Assembly: GCF_023715645.1 (NCBI RefSeq)
Contig: NZ_JAMBOP010000011.1
Location: 62,001 to 126,000, forward strand
DNA length: 64,000 nucleotides
Direction: 5' to 3'
From: Bacillus cytotoxicus
Lineage (GTDB): Bacteria > Bacillota > Bacilli > Bacillales > Bacillaceae_G
Part shown: piece by piece, positions 17,874-27,794 of the stretch
Numbering within the stretch: position 1 is the first letter of the stretch
Layout of the letters: each line of letters opens with the position of its first letter
The notes under the pieces: model-generated
What the model saw: only the letters and a program-made list of their open reading frames with translations
Told to the model about the DNA's origin: nothing
Databases searched by the model: none
Made by a program: the position numbers and the translations under genes

Positions 17874-19169
17874 ATGAACGAAATTCAAGTTGGCCTATTA
17901 GGTCTCGGAACTGTAGGAAGTGGTGTGGTGCGCGTTATTGAAGAGCATCAAGATCGTTTAGCACACCAAATCGGTTGTTCTGTCAAAGTAGCAAAAGTAT
18001 TAGTACAAAATTTAGAAAAAGAACGAGAGGTCCAAGTAACCCCTACATTATTAACGAAAAATCCAGATGAAATTATAAATAATCCAGATGTTGATGTTGT
18101 GATTGAAGTGATGGGTGGTATAGAAGATGCAAAAGCATATATTTTACAATCGCTTCAAAATGGTAAGCAGGTGGTCACAGCGAATAAAGATTTAATGGCA
18201 CTTCACGGTGCGGAACTTCTTACTGTAGCAAAAGAAAATCAAGCGGATTTGTTTTATGAAGCGAGTGTAGCAGGTGGTATTCCGATTTTAAGAAGCATTG
18301 TAGAAGGGCTTTCTTCTGATCGGATTACGAAAATGATGGGCATTGTGAACGGAACAACGAATTTTATTTTGACAAAAATGTCCGACGAAGGGAGAGCGTA
18401 TGACGACGTGTTAAATGAAGCGCAGCAGCTTGGATTTGCAGAAGCAGATCCAACATCAGATGTTGAAGGGTTAGATGCGGCACGAAAGATGACAATCTTA
18501 GCAACACTTGGATTCTCTACAGATGTAGAACTGCATGATGTGAATGTAAAAGGAATTACATCTATTACTGAGGAGGACATTTCATATAGTAAGAGTCTAG
18601 GCTATACAATTAAGTTAATTGGTGTAGCGAAGCGTGATGGTGAAAAATTAGAGGTGACAGTAGAACCAACATTGTTACCAAATACACACCCGCTTGCTGC
18701 TGTTCAAAATGAATATAATGCAGTATATGTATATGGAGAAGCGGTAGGAGAAACAATGTTTTACGGACCAGGTGCGGGAAGTTTGCCAACAGCAACAGCT
18801 GTTGTATCTGATTTAGTAGCAGTTATGAAAAATGTACGCCTTGGTGTAACAGGAAATAGTGCAGTAACTCCGCAATACAAGAAAGTATTAAAAGCAGAGG
18901 ATGAAATTTATGTGAAGAAGTTTCTGCGCCTTCATGTGAAGGATGAAGTAGGTGTGTTTGCGAAACTTACATCGCTATTCTCTGAACGCGGCGTAAGTTT
19001 TGAAAAAATTATTCAAATGCCATTACAAAAGAAAGGAGCAGCAGAGATCGTTATTGTTACACACCGTGCATCCCTTGCAGATTATACTTACATTCTAGAA
19101 ACACTAGAGACGTATGAAGAAGTAGATTGTGTGAAAGCAAACTACCGTATTGAAGGAGATGCTCGCTAA
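17874..19169 (+). CDS. hom: homoserine dehydrogenase
   Basis: A 431-aa enzyme reducing aspartate semialdehyde to homoserine, the branch point to threonine and methionine. [12 protein letters not shown] is the NAD(P) loop; [14 protein letters not shown] and [16 protein letters not shown] form the catalytic domain. A C-terminal ACT domain (about residues 345-431, from [15 protein letters not shown]) suggests feedback by threonine. ATG 17874 is preferred to GTG 17862, which lies on the AGAGGGG ribosome site. It heads hom-thrC-thrB, with thrC starting on the stop codon. Confidence 0.93.
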   Translation: MNEIQVGLLGLGTVGSGVVRVIEEHQDRLAHQIGCSVKVAKVLVQNLEKEREVQVTPTLLTKNPDEIINNPDVDVVIEVMGGIEDAKAYILQSLQNGKQVVTANKDLMALHGAELLTVAKENQADLFYEASVAGGIPILRSIVEGLSSDRITKMMGIVNGTTNFILTKMSDEGRAYDDVLNEAQQLGFAEADPTSDVEGLDAARKMTILATLGFSTDVELHDVNVKGITSITEEDISYSKSLGYTIKLIGVAKRDGEKLEVTVEPTLLPNTHPLAAVQNEYNAVYVYGEAVGETMFYGPGAGSLPTATAVVSDLVAVMKNVRLGVTGNSAVTPQYKKVLKAEDEIYVKKFLRLHVKDEVGVFAKLTSLFSERGVSFEKIIQMPLQKKGAAEIVIVTHRASLADYTYILETLETYEEVDCVKANYRIEGDAR

Positions 19170-20227
19170 TGTGGAACGGAATAATTGCTGCTTATAAAAA
19201 ATACTTACCGATTACTGACCAAACGCCGTCACTTTCACTATCAGAAGGAAATACACCGCTGATTTTATTAGAAAACCTTTCAGAAAAATGGGGTGTTTCT
19301 ATTTATGCGAAAGTAGAAGGTGCAAATCCAACAGGTTCTTTTAAAGACCGTGGAATGGTTATGGCTGTGGTAAAGGCAAAGGAAGCAGGCAGCAAAACGG
19401 TTATTTGTGCTTCAACAGGGAATACATCTGCGTCGGCAGCTGCTTATGCAGCGCGCGCAGGTTTATCTTGTATTGTTATGATTCCAAATGGAAAGATCGC
19501 CTACGGAAAGTTAGCGCAGGCAGTCATGTACGGAGCGGAAATTATTAGTATTGATGGAAACTTTGATCATGCTTTGCAAATGGTACGAAATCTTAGCAAT
19601 TCAACGCCGATTACACTTGTGAATTCAGTAAATCCATATCGCATTGAAGGGCAAAAAACCGCAGCATTTGAAGTTTGTGATGCACTTGGAAAAGCGCCTG
19701 ATATTTTAGCTATTCCAGTTGGAAATGCGGGGAATATTACAGCGTATTGGAAAGGCTTTAAGGAGTATAATGAAAAATGCGGCACGGGTTTACCGGAGAT
19801 GCACGGTTTTGAAGCGGAAGGATCGGCGGCTATTGTGCGCGGCTATAAAATTGAGGAACCGGAGACAGTTGCGACTGCAATACGTATTGGGAACCCCGCA
19901 AGTTGGGATAAGGCCGTCGCTGCTGCTCATGATTCAAATGGAAAAATCGATGAGGTAACAGATACAGAAATTCTTAGAGCATATGAATGGCTTGCGAAGT
20001 ATGAAGGGATTTTTGCGGAGCCTGCTTCTTGCGCATCGCTTGCTGGTATTTACAAGCAAGTACAAACAGGGGAAATAGCAAAAGGAAGCAGCATCGTCGC
20101 TGTTTTAACAGGAAACGGTTTAAAGGACCCTAACATTGCGATTGATACGAAAAAAATTCAGCCAATTGTGCTGCCAAATGATGAAAAGGTTGTGTTCGAA
20201 CATATTCAAGGAGCTGTCCTTCGATGA
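19169..20227 (+). CDS. thrC: threonine synthase
   Basis: A 352-aa fold-type II PLP enzyme converting O-phosphohomoserine to threonine. GSFKDRGM (residues about 54-61) holds the PLP lysine, and [14 protein letters not shown] is the phosphate-binding glycine loop. The start overlaps the hom stop by one base and its end overlaps thrB by 4 bp, so expression is coupled. Confidence 0.93.
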   Translation: MWNGIIAAYKKYLPITDQTPSLSLSEGNTPLILLENLSEKWGVSIYAKVEGANPTGSFKDRGMVMAVVKAKEAGSKTVICASTGNTSASAAAYAARAGLSCIVMIPNGKIAYGKLAQAVMYGAEIISIDGNFDHALQMVRNLSNSTPITLVNSVNPYRIEGQKTAAFEVCDALGKAPDILAIPVGNAGNITAYWKGFKEYNEKCGTGLPEMHGFEAEGSAAIVRGYKIEEPETVATAIRIGNPASWDKAVAAAHDSNGKIDEVTDTEILRAYEWLAKYEGIFAEPASCASLAGIYKQVQTGEIAKGSSIVAVLTGNGLKDPNIAIDTKKIQPIVLPNDEKVVFEHIQGAVLR

Positions 20228-21147
20228 AGACAGCTCCTATGTTTACAATTCATGTGCCGGCTAGTACAGCAAATCTTGGCCCAGGCTTTGATTCAATTGG
20301 CCTTGCAGTAAGTAAATATTTAACGGTAGATGTATTTTCACATTCCAGCTGGGAGTGTACGGCAAAAACAACAATTCTTCAAGGGATTCCAAAAGGTGAA
20401 AATAATTTGCTCATTCAGACGGCGCAGAGGGCAGCTGCTCGTTATAATAAGAAGCTTCCTTATTGTCATCTTCATCTAGACGGTGATATTCCGTTAGCGC
20501 GCGGACTTGGAAGTAGCGCCTCGGCAATTATTGCGGGGATTGAACTTGCTGATCAGCTTTGCGAATTACATTTATCTAGAAGAGAGAAGCTGTTGATTGC
20601 AACGGAAATGGAAGGTCATATTGATAACGTTGGAGCAGCTTTATATGGCGGACTTATGATAGGAACATATGATGGGAAAGAGATTTCATTTTTGTCTCAA
20701 CCTATTCATGATATAGAGCTTGTAGCGGTTATTCCTTCATATGAACTAAAAACAGTTCATTCGAGAGAGGTGCTTCCGAGTACGTTACAGTATATGGATG
20801 GCATTCGCGGAAGCGGTGTTGCCAATGTACTTGTAGCAGCTTTATGTAAAGAGGACTGGGTGCTTGCTGGAGAAATGATGAAACAGGATATGTTTCATGA
20901 ACCATACCGGAAAGAACTCGTGCCAGAACTACGAATGCTTCAAGAATTAGAACATGAACATTTATACGGTGTTTCGTTAAGCGGCGCTGGTCCAACTGTG
21001 CTTTGTTATGTGAAAAAAGGCAGCACTGAAGAGGTGAAGACATGGCTGCAATCGATATTCAGCCATTGCGTGGTAGAGAAGCTTCAAGTTGTAAACGAAG
21101 GAGTTCGTGTTATACATGAACAACAAAAGCCCATTGAAAGTATATAA
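20224..21147 (+). CDS. thrB: homoserine kinase
   Basis: A 307-aa GHMP kinase that phosphorylates homoserine. [17 protein letters not shown] (residues 10-26) and the ATP loop [16 protein letters not shown] are diagnostic; [12 protein letters not shown] is the C-terminal GHMP motif. It is last in hom-thrC-thrB. Its stop codon is inside a terminator hairpin shared with the convergent next gene. Confidence 0.93.
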   Translation: MKTAPMFTIHVPASTANLGPGFDSIGLAVSKYLTVDVFSHSSWECTAKTTILQGIPKGENNLLIQTAQRAAARYNKKLPYCHLHLDGDIPLARGLGSSASAIIAGIELADQLCELHLSRREKLLIATEMEGHIDNVGAALYGGLMIGTYDGKEISFLSQPIHDIELVAVIPSYELKTVHSREVLPSTLQYMDGIRGSGVANVLVAALCKEDWVLAGEMMKQDMFHEPYRKELVPELRMLQELEHEHLYGVSLSGAGPTVLCYVKKGSTEEVKTWLQSIFSHCVVEKLQVVNEGVRVIHEQQKPIESI

Positions 21148-21161
21148 CTTTCAATGGGCTT
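21127..21161. terminator. bidirectional terminator spanning both stop codons
   Basis: AAGCCCATTGAAAGT (21127-21141) pairs with ACTTTCAATGGGCTT (21147-21161) perfectly. The arms lie in the thrB 3' end and in the stop and last codons of the convergent membrane gene. Confidence 0.8.
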
Positions 21162-21771
21162 CTTGCGTACGGAAACTTTGTAATGCTTTTGTCCCAACTT
21201 GAATAAATGTTTGAATGAGCCAGCCTGTTGTAAAAGAAAGAATAATGGTGCCGAAATAAATAGGACCATTTAGCATGAAACTAGCAGTTAGAAATAAACA
21301 AGCTAGAGAAATTTCAGTTTTTTGAAAGGACCATTTTGTTTTTTCTGAGATTGTTAATACAAAAGCTTCTTGCGGTGCAGTCCCAAGCTGTGATGAAACA
21401 TAGATACCAATACCTGCGCCGACAGATACATTTCCGCATATAAGCGTTATATATTTTGGAAGAGAGCGAATGCCGTCCATTATAACTGTAATTGAGCCAA
21501 TCATATCAACAAACACAGAGATGAGCACCATCGTCACAATTGTACCGATTGTAATCCGCTTTCGATTCATACACAGTACGATAAAAGTAAAAATCAAATT
21601 AATAATAAACATCCAAGAGCCGATGCTTAAACCAAAGTTTTGATATAAAGCAATGAAAAGAGAATCATATGGGCTAAGGCCAAATGAAGTGATGGTTGTC
21701 ATCATATTGATTCCGAGAGAAAGTAACAGTAATCCACCTATGAAAAAGATATGTTCTAATTTTAATGGCAT
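21151..21771 (-). CDS. YczE/YyaS/YitT-type membrane protein
   Basis: A 206-aa protein with five or six hydrophobic helices, including GLSPYDSLFIALYQNFGLS and the SQLGTAPQEAF loop typical of YczE-like proteins. B. subtilis YczE is linked to post-translational activity of a peptide synthetase, but the general function is unknown. The RBS (AAAGGA) sits between the ATG and a MITE whose end is only about 24 bp upstream. Confidence 0.7.
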   Translation of the reverse strand: MPLKLEHIFFIGGLLLLSLGINMMTTITSFGLSPYDSLFIALYQNFGLSIGSWMFIINLIFTFIVLCMNRKRITIGTIVTMVLISVFVDMIGSITVIMDGIRSLPKYITLICGNVSVGAGIGIYVSSQLGTAPQEAFVLTISEKTKWSFQKTEISLACLFLTASFMLNGPIYFGTIILSFTTGWLIQTFIQVGTKALQSFRTQEAH

Positions 21772-21794
21772 AATAAAATATCAATCCTTTCTTA

Positions 21795-21988
21795 TTTATA
21801 TCCATAAGTTAAAAACGACATCAAAGCCCTTTTCCTTTTAGGTGGGCGAGAGTATCTGGCCGCGCATAGAAACGGTCAGGGCCTCTTCCTACCACATGCA
21901 AGGTTTAAAACAAAAGAGAAAGCAAGTAGCGGTCATGTTGTATTCTGCATAGCTAAACAAAGATGTCGAAAAATTAAAATGGATATAT
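21795..21988 (+). repeat. MITE-like element, copy 4
   Basis: About 194 bp. Left end TTTATATCCATAAG and right end AATGGATATAT. The core CTGGCC...GGTCAG is intact. It lies between divergent genes: 24 bp from the YczE-type start and about 105 bp from the LacI-type start. Confidence 0.82.
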
Positions 21989-22093
21989 GGTCTGCTAGCA
22001 CAGGATATAATGTGGAAAGCTTACCAGGTCAAGGGGGATATTTTTAAAAAATTTTTGGATGCGGTAATATATAGGGAGAAGGGAGCTTGTTTG

Positions 22094-23071
22094 ATGTCAA
22101 ATATTAAAAAAATCGCAGAAATGGCAGGGGTCTCGATTTCCACTGTTTCTCGCGTTTTAAATAATCATCCGTATGTAAATGAACAGAAACGAAAAGAGAT
22201 ATTAGCAATTATTGAAAAGCTAAATTACACGCAAAACTCGAATGCCATTCATTTAGTACGGGGAAAAACGAATGTGATTGGTGTGCTCCTCCCGTTCGTA
22301 AATAATCAGTATTACAGCGCCATTATAGAAGGTGTTTCAAGAGAGGCTGCAAAACATAATTACAATATGATGCTCTGTCAAACGGGTTATAACGCTGATA
22401 AAGAGGTAGAAGTTTTAAATATGTTAAAGATGAAAAAATTGGACGGGGTTATTATATGTTCGAAAATAAATGCTTGTCAGGAAATCGAAAAATACGCAAC
22501 ATTTGGCCCGGTTGTGACGTGCGAAGATACGATATCTAATATAATTTCTAGTATTCATATTGATCACTATAAAACGTTTGCTTTAGGAATGGAGTATTTA
22601 ATAGAAAAGGGACATACACGAATCGGTTATTGCATTGGACGAAGTGATAGTTTTAATAGCCAAAATCGAAAAAAAGCTTACGCAGATGCTTTATCATCTA
22701 TTCACGTTACGCCGCGAGAAGAGTGGCAATTTGTAGACTGTTTCACAGTAGAAGATGGGGTTCGTATTGTTCAATCATTACTTCATATGAAAGAGCGTCC
22801 AACAGCTCTTCTTGTATCTTGTAATCATATTGCAGCTGGGATTGTAACAGCTGCTCAAAAAAACGGTCTTTCGATTCCAGGTGACCTCACAATTATTGGG
22901 TGCGATGATCAGCAGATTGCAGAAATATTAGATATTACAACCATTACTCATTCGAGCGTGGAAGTTGGTGCAGGTGCATTTACCATTTTGTACGACCAAA
23001 TTATGAATAGAGAAGCAGAAGTAAAACGAATGGAGTTATTTGCGAAGTTAACGGAAAGACTGACAACATGA
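22094..23071 (+). CDS. LacI/GalR-family repressor, CcpB-like
   Basis: A 325-aa regulator. The N-terminal helix-turn-helix IKKIAEMAGVSISTVSRVLN and hinge precede a periplasmic-binding-like sensor (residues 60-325: IGVLLPFVNNQYYSAIIEG onward). NNHPYVNEQKRKEI and RGKTNVIGVLLP resemble B. subtilis CcpB as I remember it, so a carbon-responsive co-regulator is possible. The effector and targets are unknown, and no sugar operon is adjacent. ATG 22094 is chosen because GGGAG lies 8 bp upstream; the longer in-frame extension has no RBS. Confidence 0.75.
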   Translation: MSNIKKIAEMAGVSISTVSRVLNNHPYVNEQKRKEILAIIEKLNYTQNSNAIHLVRGKTNVIGVLLPFVNNQYYSAIIEGVSREAAKHNYNMMLCQTGYNADKEVEVLNMLKMKKLDGVIICSKINACQEIEKYATFGPVVTCEDTISNIISSIHIDHYKTFALGMEYLIEKGHTRIGYCIGRSDSFNSQNRKKAYADALSSIHVTPREEWQFVDCFTVEDGVRIVQSLLHMKERPTALLVSCNHIAAGIVTAAQKNGLSIPGDLTIIGCDDQQIAEILDITTITHSSVEVGAGAFTILYDQIMNREAEVKRMELFAKLTERLTT

Positions 23072-23137
23072 AGAATGAGTGAAAGGCATAAGCTTTATTG
23101 AGGTTAATGATTGTGGAACATATACCAATATCCAAAA

Positions 23138-23172
23138 AGTTTTCAGTTTTTTTAAGAAAAGAACTGAAAACT
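23138..23172. terminator. hairpin between convergent genes
   Basis: AGTTTTCAGTT (23138-23148) pairs with AACTGAAAACT (23162-23172), with T-rich and A-rich flanks. It probably ends both the LacI gene and the small membrane gene. Confidence 0.7.
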
Positions 23173-23179
23173 ATTGAGG

Positions 23180-23380
23180 CTATCTTATATTGTTTGTACG
23201 CTTTTTACGAAGAAAAGGTAGTAGGTTTCCTATAAATATGATTGTCCAACATATTCTGTGAAACCATTTCATTATAAGAGTTTGGTCTGAAAAAAAAGTC
23301 AAAGTTATCATACTAACTGCAACGACCATTAAAATTATATTTAATGTAGGGTCGTTTTTTTTGTTTTCATTTAATATCAC
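23180..23380 (-). CDS. small membrane protein, unknown
   Basis: A 66-aa protein with a short polar N-terminus (NENKKNDP), two hydrophobic segments (about residues 14-30 and 37-56, the second starting at FHRICWTIIF) and a basic tail (LRKKRTNN). AGGTGA lies 7 bp before the ATG at 23380, which argues for real translation. I do not recognise a family. It faces the LacI gene across a shared terminator. Confidence 0.55.
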   Translation of the reverse strand: MILNENKKNDPTLNIILMVVAVSMITLTFFSDQTLIMKWFHRICWTIIFIGNLLPFLRKKRTNNIR

Positions 23381-23562
23381 CTGTCTACAATTGATTGTGT
23401 TTGTTATAAAGTATTAATTTTTGTGGGGAATAATCATTATTATATAATGATTTCTAATAGAGGAAGGGAATTTTTGTAATGAAATATGTATTTTGAATAA
23501 CAGTCCTATTTTTATTACAAAATAGAGCTGCTATTTAGTAAGTTATTGTTGATAAATAAGAA

Positions 23563-23615
23563 ATTTCCCTAAAGCAAATTCCCTTTTTTCTATGGAATAT
23601 ATATTTTAGGGAAAT
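23563..23615. other. inverted repeat in a gene-free gap
   Basis: ATTTCCCTAAA (23563-23573) is complementary to TTTAGGGAAAT (23605-23615) around a 31-base AT-rich loop. The gap 23381-23763 otherwise shows a TATAAT (23732-23737) that is probably the -10 of the esterase gene, and nothing else. Confidence 0.4.
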
Positions 23616-23763
23616 ACTTAGCATATAAAAAACGACTTATTACTTTCAAAAGCGGTCTTAACACGGGTCTTATGTCAAAATATTGTTGGGCCCCTGGAAT
23701 AAGGAAAATCGCTTTTCAAATTTCCGTTTGGTATAATATGGTCAATCTATAAGGGGGTTTAGC

Positions 23764-24573
23764 ATGAGAGCAAAACTTGTGAAAGTTGTTTTATTCGTTG
23801 CACTAGCGTCCTTTTGTTTATTTGCATATGGATTTATTACTAGTGTGAGTGATGTTTTAAATCCGAAAACTTCTAAGCTAACTCCTGCCGTGCAAAAAGA
23901 AGCTAAAGGGAAACAACAAAAAGAAACATTGCAAATTGTTAGCTTAGGTGATTCGTTAACACGCGGTGTGGGAGATAAAGAAGGTATTGGATATATCGGA
24001 CGGATGAAGAATGATTTGCAGACAGAATATAAACAAAAAGTAGCGCTCACAAACTTGGCGGTGAGCGGAGCTAAAATGCCAGATTTATTAAAACAAATGG
24101 AAAGCAGCGGTACCGGGTATGCGATTAAGCAAGCGGATGTACTTGTTTTGACAATTGGCGGAAATGATTTATTTCCAGGATGGGAATCACTTGGAAATAT
24201 TGATTTAACGACATATCGTCCTGATACAGCAACATTTCAAGCTAACGCAAAGAAAATTTTGGACCAATTAAGGAACTTAAACCAAAACAGTCCAATATAT
24301 TGGATTGGCTTGTATAATCCATTTGAAGATGTAGAAGAGTTAAAAGGCTCGTCTTCCATTGTTGTTGATTGGAACGGGTCATTAGAAAAGCTTGCGCTTA
24401 GTTATTCAAACGTATACGTTATCCCAACGTTTGATATGTTCCAAAATCGTGGTAAGGATTTATTATATTCTGATCACTTTCACCCGAATGAGACCGGTTA
24501 TACATTGATAGCAGATCGTTTATTACAAAACGTTGTTAGTCAGTTTAAGATAGCTGGAGGTGAGAAAAAATGA
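23764..24573 (+). CDS. membrane-anchored SGNH/GDSL esterase
   Basis: A 269-aa hydrolase with a single N-terminal membrane segment (residues 5-25) that places the catalytic domain outside. Block I GDSLTRG carries the nucleophilic Ser, block III TIGGNDLFPGW carries GxND, and block V DHFHPNETGY the Asp-His pair. It resembles YpmR-like lipases/acylhydrolases. The substrate is not known. Its stop overlaps the next ABC gene by 4 bp, suggesting it works with, or is simply co-expressed with, that exporter. Confidence 0.82.
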   Translation: MRAKLVKVVLFVALASFCLFAYGFITSVSDVLNPKTSKLTPAVQKEAKGKQQKETLQIVSLGDSLTRGVGDKEGIGYIGRMKNDLQTEYKQKVALTNLAVSGAKMPDLLKQMESSGTGYAIKQADVLVLTIGGNDLFPGWESLGNIDLTTYRPDTATFQANAKKILDQLRNLNQNSPIYWIGLYNPFEDVEELKGSSSIVVDWNGSLEKLALSYSNVYVIPTFDMFQNRGKDLLYSDHFHPNETGYTLIADRLLQNVVSQFKIAGGEKK

Positions 24574-25487
24574 CGACAGTTTTGTCTGTCCGGAATTTAA
24601 AGAAGGTCATTAAGAAAAAAACACTCGTTGAAAATGTATCATTTGATATACAGCAAGGAGAAGTATTTGGATTTTTAGGACCAAACGGAGCAGGGAAGAC
24701 AACGACGATTCGGATGCTTGTTGGCCTCATTGCAGCAACAGAGGGAAGTATTTCGATTGGTGGTTATGACATAAAAGAAAATTTTCGCGGTGCGATGCGG
24801 CAAATTGGTAGCATCGTTGAAAACCCAGAATTGTATACATATTTAACGGGATTTGAAAATTTAAAGCAATTTGCTCGTATGTTAGGCGGGATTTCCGATG
24901 AGCGGATTATGGAAATTGCTAAAATGGTACATCTTGATGAGCGTATTCACGATAAGGTGAAAACATATTCACTTGGGATGAAGCAACGTCTTGGAATTGC
25001 ACAAGCTCTTCTTGGCAGCCCGAAACTTCTTATATTAGATGAACCGACAAATGGCCTTGATCCAGCTGGTATTCGAGAACTTCGTGAATTTGTGCATACA
25101 CTTGTGGAAGAAGAAAACATGAGCGTATTTATTTCCAGTCATTTATTAAGCGAAGTACAAATGATTTGTGACCGCGTTGCGATTATTAATAAAGGAAAAG
25201 TAATTACAATCGCGAGGGTTGAAGAGTTAGTAAAACAAGCAAGCGACCGCGTGGAATGGATTGTGACGCCGCTTGGTAAAGCGAAAGCATTGCTTGAAGA
25301 AGCGGGTGAAGTAACAGAACTTGTTGTAGAAGAAGGGCGACTATTATGCCGCATGAATCAAGAGCGTGTAAGTTTTTACAATAAGCAGTTAGTTGAGCAT
25401 GGTGTAGACGTTCATAGTGTAAAACAAGTTGTATTTACATTGGAAGATCTATTTATGGAACTGACAAAGGGGGAGCAACATGCGTGA
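24570..25487 (+). CDS. ABC transporter ATP-binding protein (drug/bacitracin-type exporter)
   Basis: A 305-aa ATPase. Walker A GPNGAGKTTTIRM, signature YSLGMKQRLGIAQALL, Walker B LLILDEPTNGLDP and the H-loop SSHLL are all intact. A C-terminal extension of about 85 residues is typical of the BcrA/DrrA class. It pairs with the permease that overlaps it by 8 bp. The cargo is unknown. Confidence 0.9.
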   Translation: MTTVLSVRNLKKVIKKKTLVENVSFDIQQGEVFGFLGPNGAGKTTTIRMLVGLIAATEGSISIGGYDIKENFRGAMRQIGSIVENPELYTYLTGFENLKQFARMLGGISDERIMEIAKMVHLDERIHDKVKTYSLGMKQRLGIAQALLGSPKLLILDEPTNGLDPAGIRELREFVHTLVEEENMSVFISSHLLSEVQMICDRVAIINKGKVITIARVEELVKQASDRVEWIVTPLGKAKALLEEAGEVTELVVEEGRLLCRMNQERVSFYNKQLVEHGVDVHSVKQVVFTLEDLFMELTKGEQHA

Positions 25488-26472
25488 GTTTGCGAACCTC
25501 GTCTATAATGAGGCGGAGAAAATATATCGAAAGAAACGTATTGTCGTAGTCATGCTCATTTTGGCGATTTTAATTCCGATTTTTGTTTATGCACAGTACC
25601 GAGAAGTGCAGACGACTGAAAAGCGCCTTGGTACAAGTGATTGGAAAGTATCATTACAGCAGCAAATTGTTGATTCACAAAACCGTTTAAATAATTCGCG
25701 TCTTCCTGAAGAATGGAAAGCGTGGTTAAAGGTAAGAGTGCAGCAGCAACAATATTATTTAGATCATAATATTAATCCAATCGCACCGGGCGCACCAACA
25801 TTTGTACGTATGTTTATTGAACAAGGAATTACGCTATTTATCCCGCTTCTTATCATGATTGTAGCAATTGATATCGTCTCGGGAGAACGGAGCGACGGAA
25901 CGATGAAAATGCTCCTTACTCGGCCGATAAGGCGCTGGAAAATTCTTTTAAGTAAATATGCGACGATGGTATTGTTTATTTCAATCATTTTGTTGCTTGT
26001 CCTGGTTCTTTCTTATGTGTTATCAGGCACTGTATTTGGTTATGCTGGGTGGAATTTGCCAGTATTGACAGGGTTTATTACGGAAAAAGATACGTTAAAC
26101 ACAAGTTTTGTTCATCTTATTCCGCAGTGGCAATACATTGTTATGGCTTACGGACTTGCTTGGTTTGTAGCAATTGTTGTTGGTACAATCTCATTTATGG
26201 TTTCTGTACTGATCCGCAATACACCAGCTGGTATGGGAGTTATGCTGGCAGCGTTAATTGCTGGAGGTATCTTAAATAATTTTGCAACGTCCTGGGAAGG
26301 TGCAAAATATATTTTTAGTGTTAATTTATCGTTAACGGATTATTTATCAGGGCAATTGCCAGCGTTACAAGGGTTATCGATGAGTTTTTCATTACTCAAT
26401 CTCACGATATGGGCAGTTGTATCGCTCGTGATCGCTTTTGCGGTATTTACAAAACAGGACATGGTGAATTAA
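25480..26472 (+). CDS. ABC-2 type permease
   Basis: A 330-aa membrane subunit with six predicted helices. A long extracytoplasmic loop follows helix 1 (residues about 42-105). The SGERSDGTMKMLLTRPIRRW segment after helix 2 is the usual ABC-2 coupling region. It forms an exporter with the upstream ATPase. GGGGGAGCAAC precedes its ATG. Confidence 0.87.
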   Translation: MREFANLVYNEAEKIYRKKRIVVVMLILAILIPIFVYAQYREVQTTEKRLGTSDWKVSLQQQIVDSQNRLNNSRLPEEWKAWLKVRVQQQQYYLDHNINPIAPGAPTFVRMFIEQGITLFIPLLIMIVAIDIVSGERSDGTMKMLLTRPIRRWKILLSKYATMVLFISIILLLVLVLSYVLSGTVFGYAGWNLPVLTGFITEKDTLNTSFVHLIPQWQYIVMAYGLAWFVAIVVGTISFMVSVLIRNTPAGMGVMLAALIAGGILNNFATSWEGAKYIFSVNLSLTDYLSGQLPALQGLSMSFSLLNLTIWAVVSLVIAFAVFTKQDMVN

Positions 26473-26492
26473 TACGATAGGAAGTGAAAGAA

Positions 26493-27170
26493 TTGGAACA
26501 AATAGTAAAGAATGATTGGGAACCACTACTAGCAACTGAATTTGAAAAATTATACTATCAACAATTACAATCATTTTTAACAGAGGAGTACCATACACAA
26601 GTTGTGTATCCAAAGCAGGAGGATATTTTTAATGCTTTGCGTTATACGAGCTATCAAGATACGAAGGTCCTTATTTTAGGACAAGATCCATATCATGGAC
26701 CAAATCAAGCGCATGGTTTAAGTTTTTCGGTGCAGCCTGGCGTACGCACGCCGCCGTCACTGCAAAATATGTATAAAGAGCTGCAGGATGATTTAGGATA
26801 TCCAATCCCGAATAACGGCTATTTAGTAAAATGGGCAGAGCAAGGTGTCCTTTTATTAAACACTGTATTAACGGTGCGTCAAGGAGAGGCCAATTCTCAT
26901 AAAGGAAAAGGATGGGAAGTTTTCACGGATCGCATTATTGAGTTATTAAATGAACGGGAAAAATCAGTTATCTTTGTATTATGGGGACGTCCTGCGCAGG
27001 CGAAGAAAAAACTCATTACAAATTCTCATCATCATATTATTGAATCCGTTCATCCAAGTCCATTATCAGCACGCCGAGGCTTTTTTGGCAGCAAACCATT
27101 TTCAAAGATAAATCATTTCTTAGCAAGTAACGGAGAACAGGAGATTGATTGGCAAATCCCGAATTTATGA
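26493..27170 (+). CDS. ung: uracil-DNA glycosylase
   Basis: A 225-aa family-1 UDG that removes uracil from [22 protein letters not shown] carries the catalytic Asp and water loop; LLLNTVLTV and [14 protein letters not shown] (Leu-intercalation/His loop) follow. I choose TTG 26493 (MEQIVKNDW) because AGGAAG at 26479-26484 is 8 bp upstream; GTG 26484 would overlap that site. In B. subtilis ung is also followed by ywd genes. Confidence 0.93.
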   Translation: MEQIVKNDWEPLLATEFEKLYYQQLQSFLTEEYHTQVVYPKQEDIFNALRYTSYQDTKVLILGQDPYHGPNQAHGLSFSVQPGVRTPPSLQNMYKELQDDLGYPIPNNGYLVKWAEQGVLLLNTVLTVRQGEANSHKGKGWEVFTDRIIELLNEREKSVIFVLWGRPAQAKKKLITNSHHHIIESVHPSPLSARRGFFGSKPFSKINHFLASNGEQEIDWQIPNL

Positions 27171-27202
27171 ACGCGGATTCGTTTATCATACCTAGCGAGA
27201 AG

Positions 27203-27238
27203 ACCCCCAGCTCAAGCGTGAAAGGGTAGGCGGGGGTA
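27203..27238. repeat. small inverted repeat related to a 43.5-kb element
   Basis: ACCCCC (27203-27208) pairs with GGGGGT (27232-27237). AAGACCCCCAGCTCAAG here resembles AAGACCCCCACCTCAAG at 43554, so this looks like a reduced member of the same repeat rather than a plain terminator; a T run is lacking. Confidence 0.45.
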
Positions 27239-27256
27239 GTTCAATTAGAGGTTTTT

Positions 27257-27438
27257 ATATATTTACTTTGATTTTCCAACATCCAAGTTGCTGTTATGTA
27301 AAACAAAAAGTGATATGCTACTGGTTTGCTCACTTTATTTTAACATTGCCTGTGGGACCGCTTCTTTGCATGGCTAGCCGCTCTTACCCAGCTAAAAAAA
27401 GTGGTTTTTATGTTGTATTTTCAATTTGGATTTATATA
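27257..27438 (-). repeat. MITE-like element, copy 5
   Basis: A reverse-oriented copy. TATATATTT at 27257 and AATTTGGATTTATATATA at the other end. The core is diverged (GACCGCTTCTTTGCATGGCTAG). It occupies the space between ung and the next terminator. Confidence 0.78.
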
Positions 27439-27447
27439 TACGTGAAG

Positions 27448-27480
27448 AAACAGACCACTACAGATGTAGCGGTCTGTTTT
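27448..27480. terminator. terminator of the DUF3817 gene
   Basis: AAACAGACC (27448-27456) pairs with GGTCTGTTT (27471-27479), with an inner TAC/GTA extension. It abuts the minus-strand stop at 27481. Confidence 0.75.
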
Positions 27481-27777
27481 CTATTTATTTTCTTCTTGTT
27501 TTAACTTTGCATCTAGCACGAACGTACCAAATGGAATAACAGATGCAATAAGAGCGCCAAACGCCCATGATTTTGACTTATTATGAGCCGTGGTGACCTG
27601 AATAACAGCGAATATGAATAGTATAAACAGGACACCATGTGCCATACCTGTTACAGTAACAGCTTTTGTAAACCCTGCAAAATACTTCAGCGGCATTGCA
27701 ATGAATAGAAGAATGAGGAAAGAAATCCCTTCTAGTACTCCAATGACTCTTAAACGTCCAATCGGTGTTGATAACAT
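27481..27777 (-). CDS. DUF3817 membrane protein
   Basis: A 98-aa protein with three hydrophobic segments. GRLRVIGVLEGISFLILLFIAMP, GMAHGVLFILF and the C-terminal ASVIPFGTFVLDAKL match the DUF3817 pattern. The function is unknown. ATG 27777 is chosen because a perfect AAGGAGG lies 7 bp upstream. A MITE end starts 18 bp upstream of the ATG, so there is almost no native promoter DNA left. Confidence 0.78.
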   Translation of the reverse strand: MLSTPIGRLRVIGVLEGISFLILLFIAMPLKYFAGFTKAVTVTGMAHGVLFILFIFAVIQVTTAHNKSKSWAFGALIASVIPFGTFVLDAKLKQEENK

Positions 27778-27794
27778 AAAATGGCCTCCTTCAG

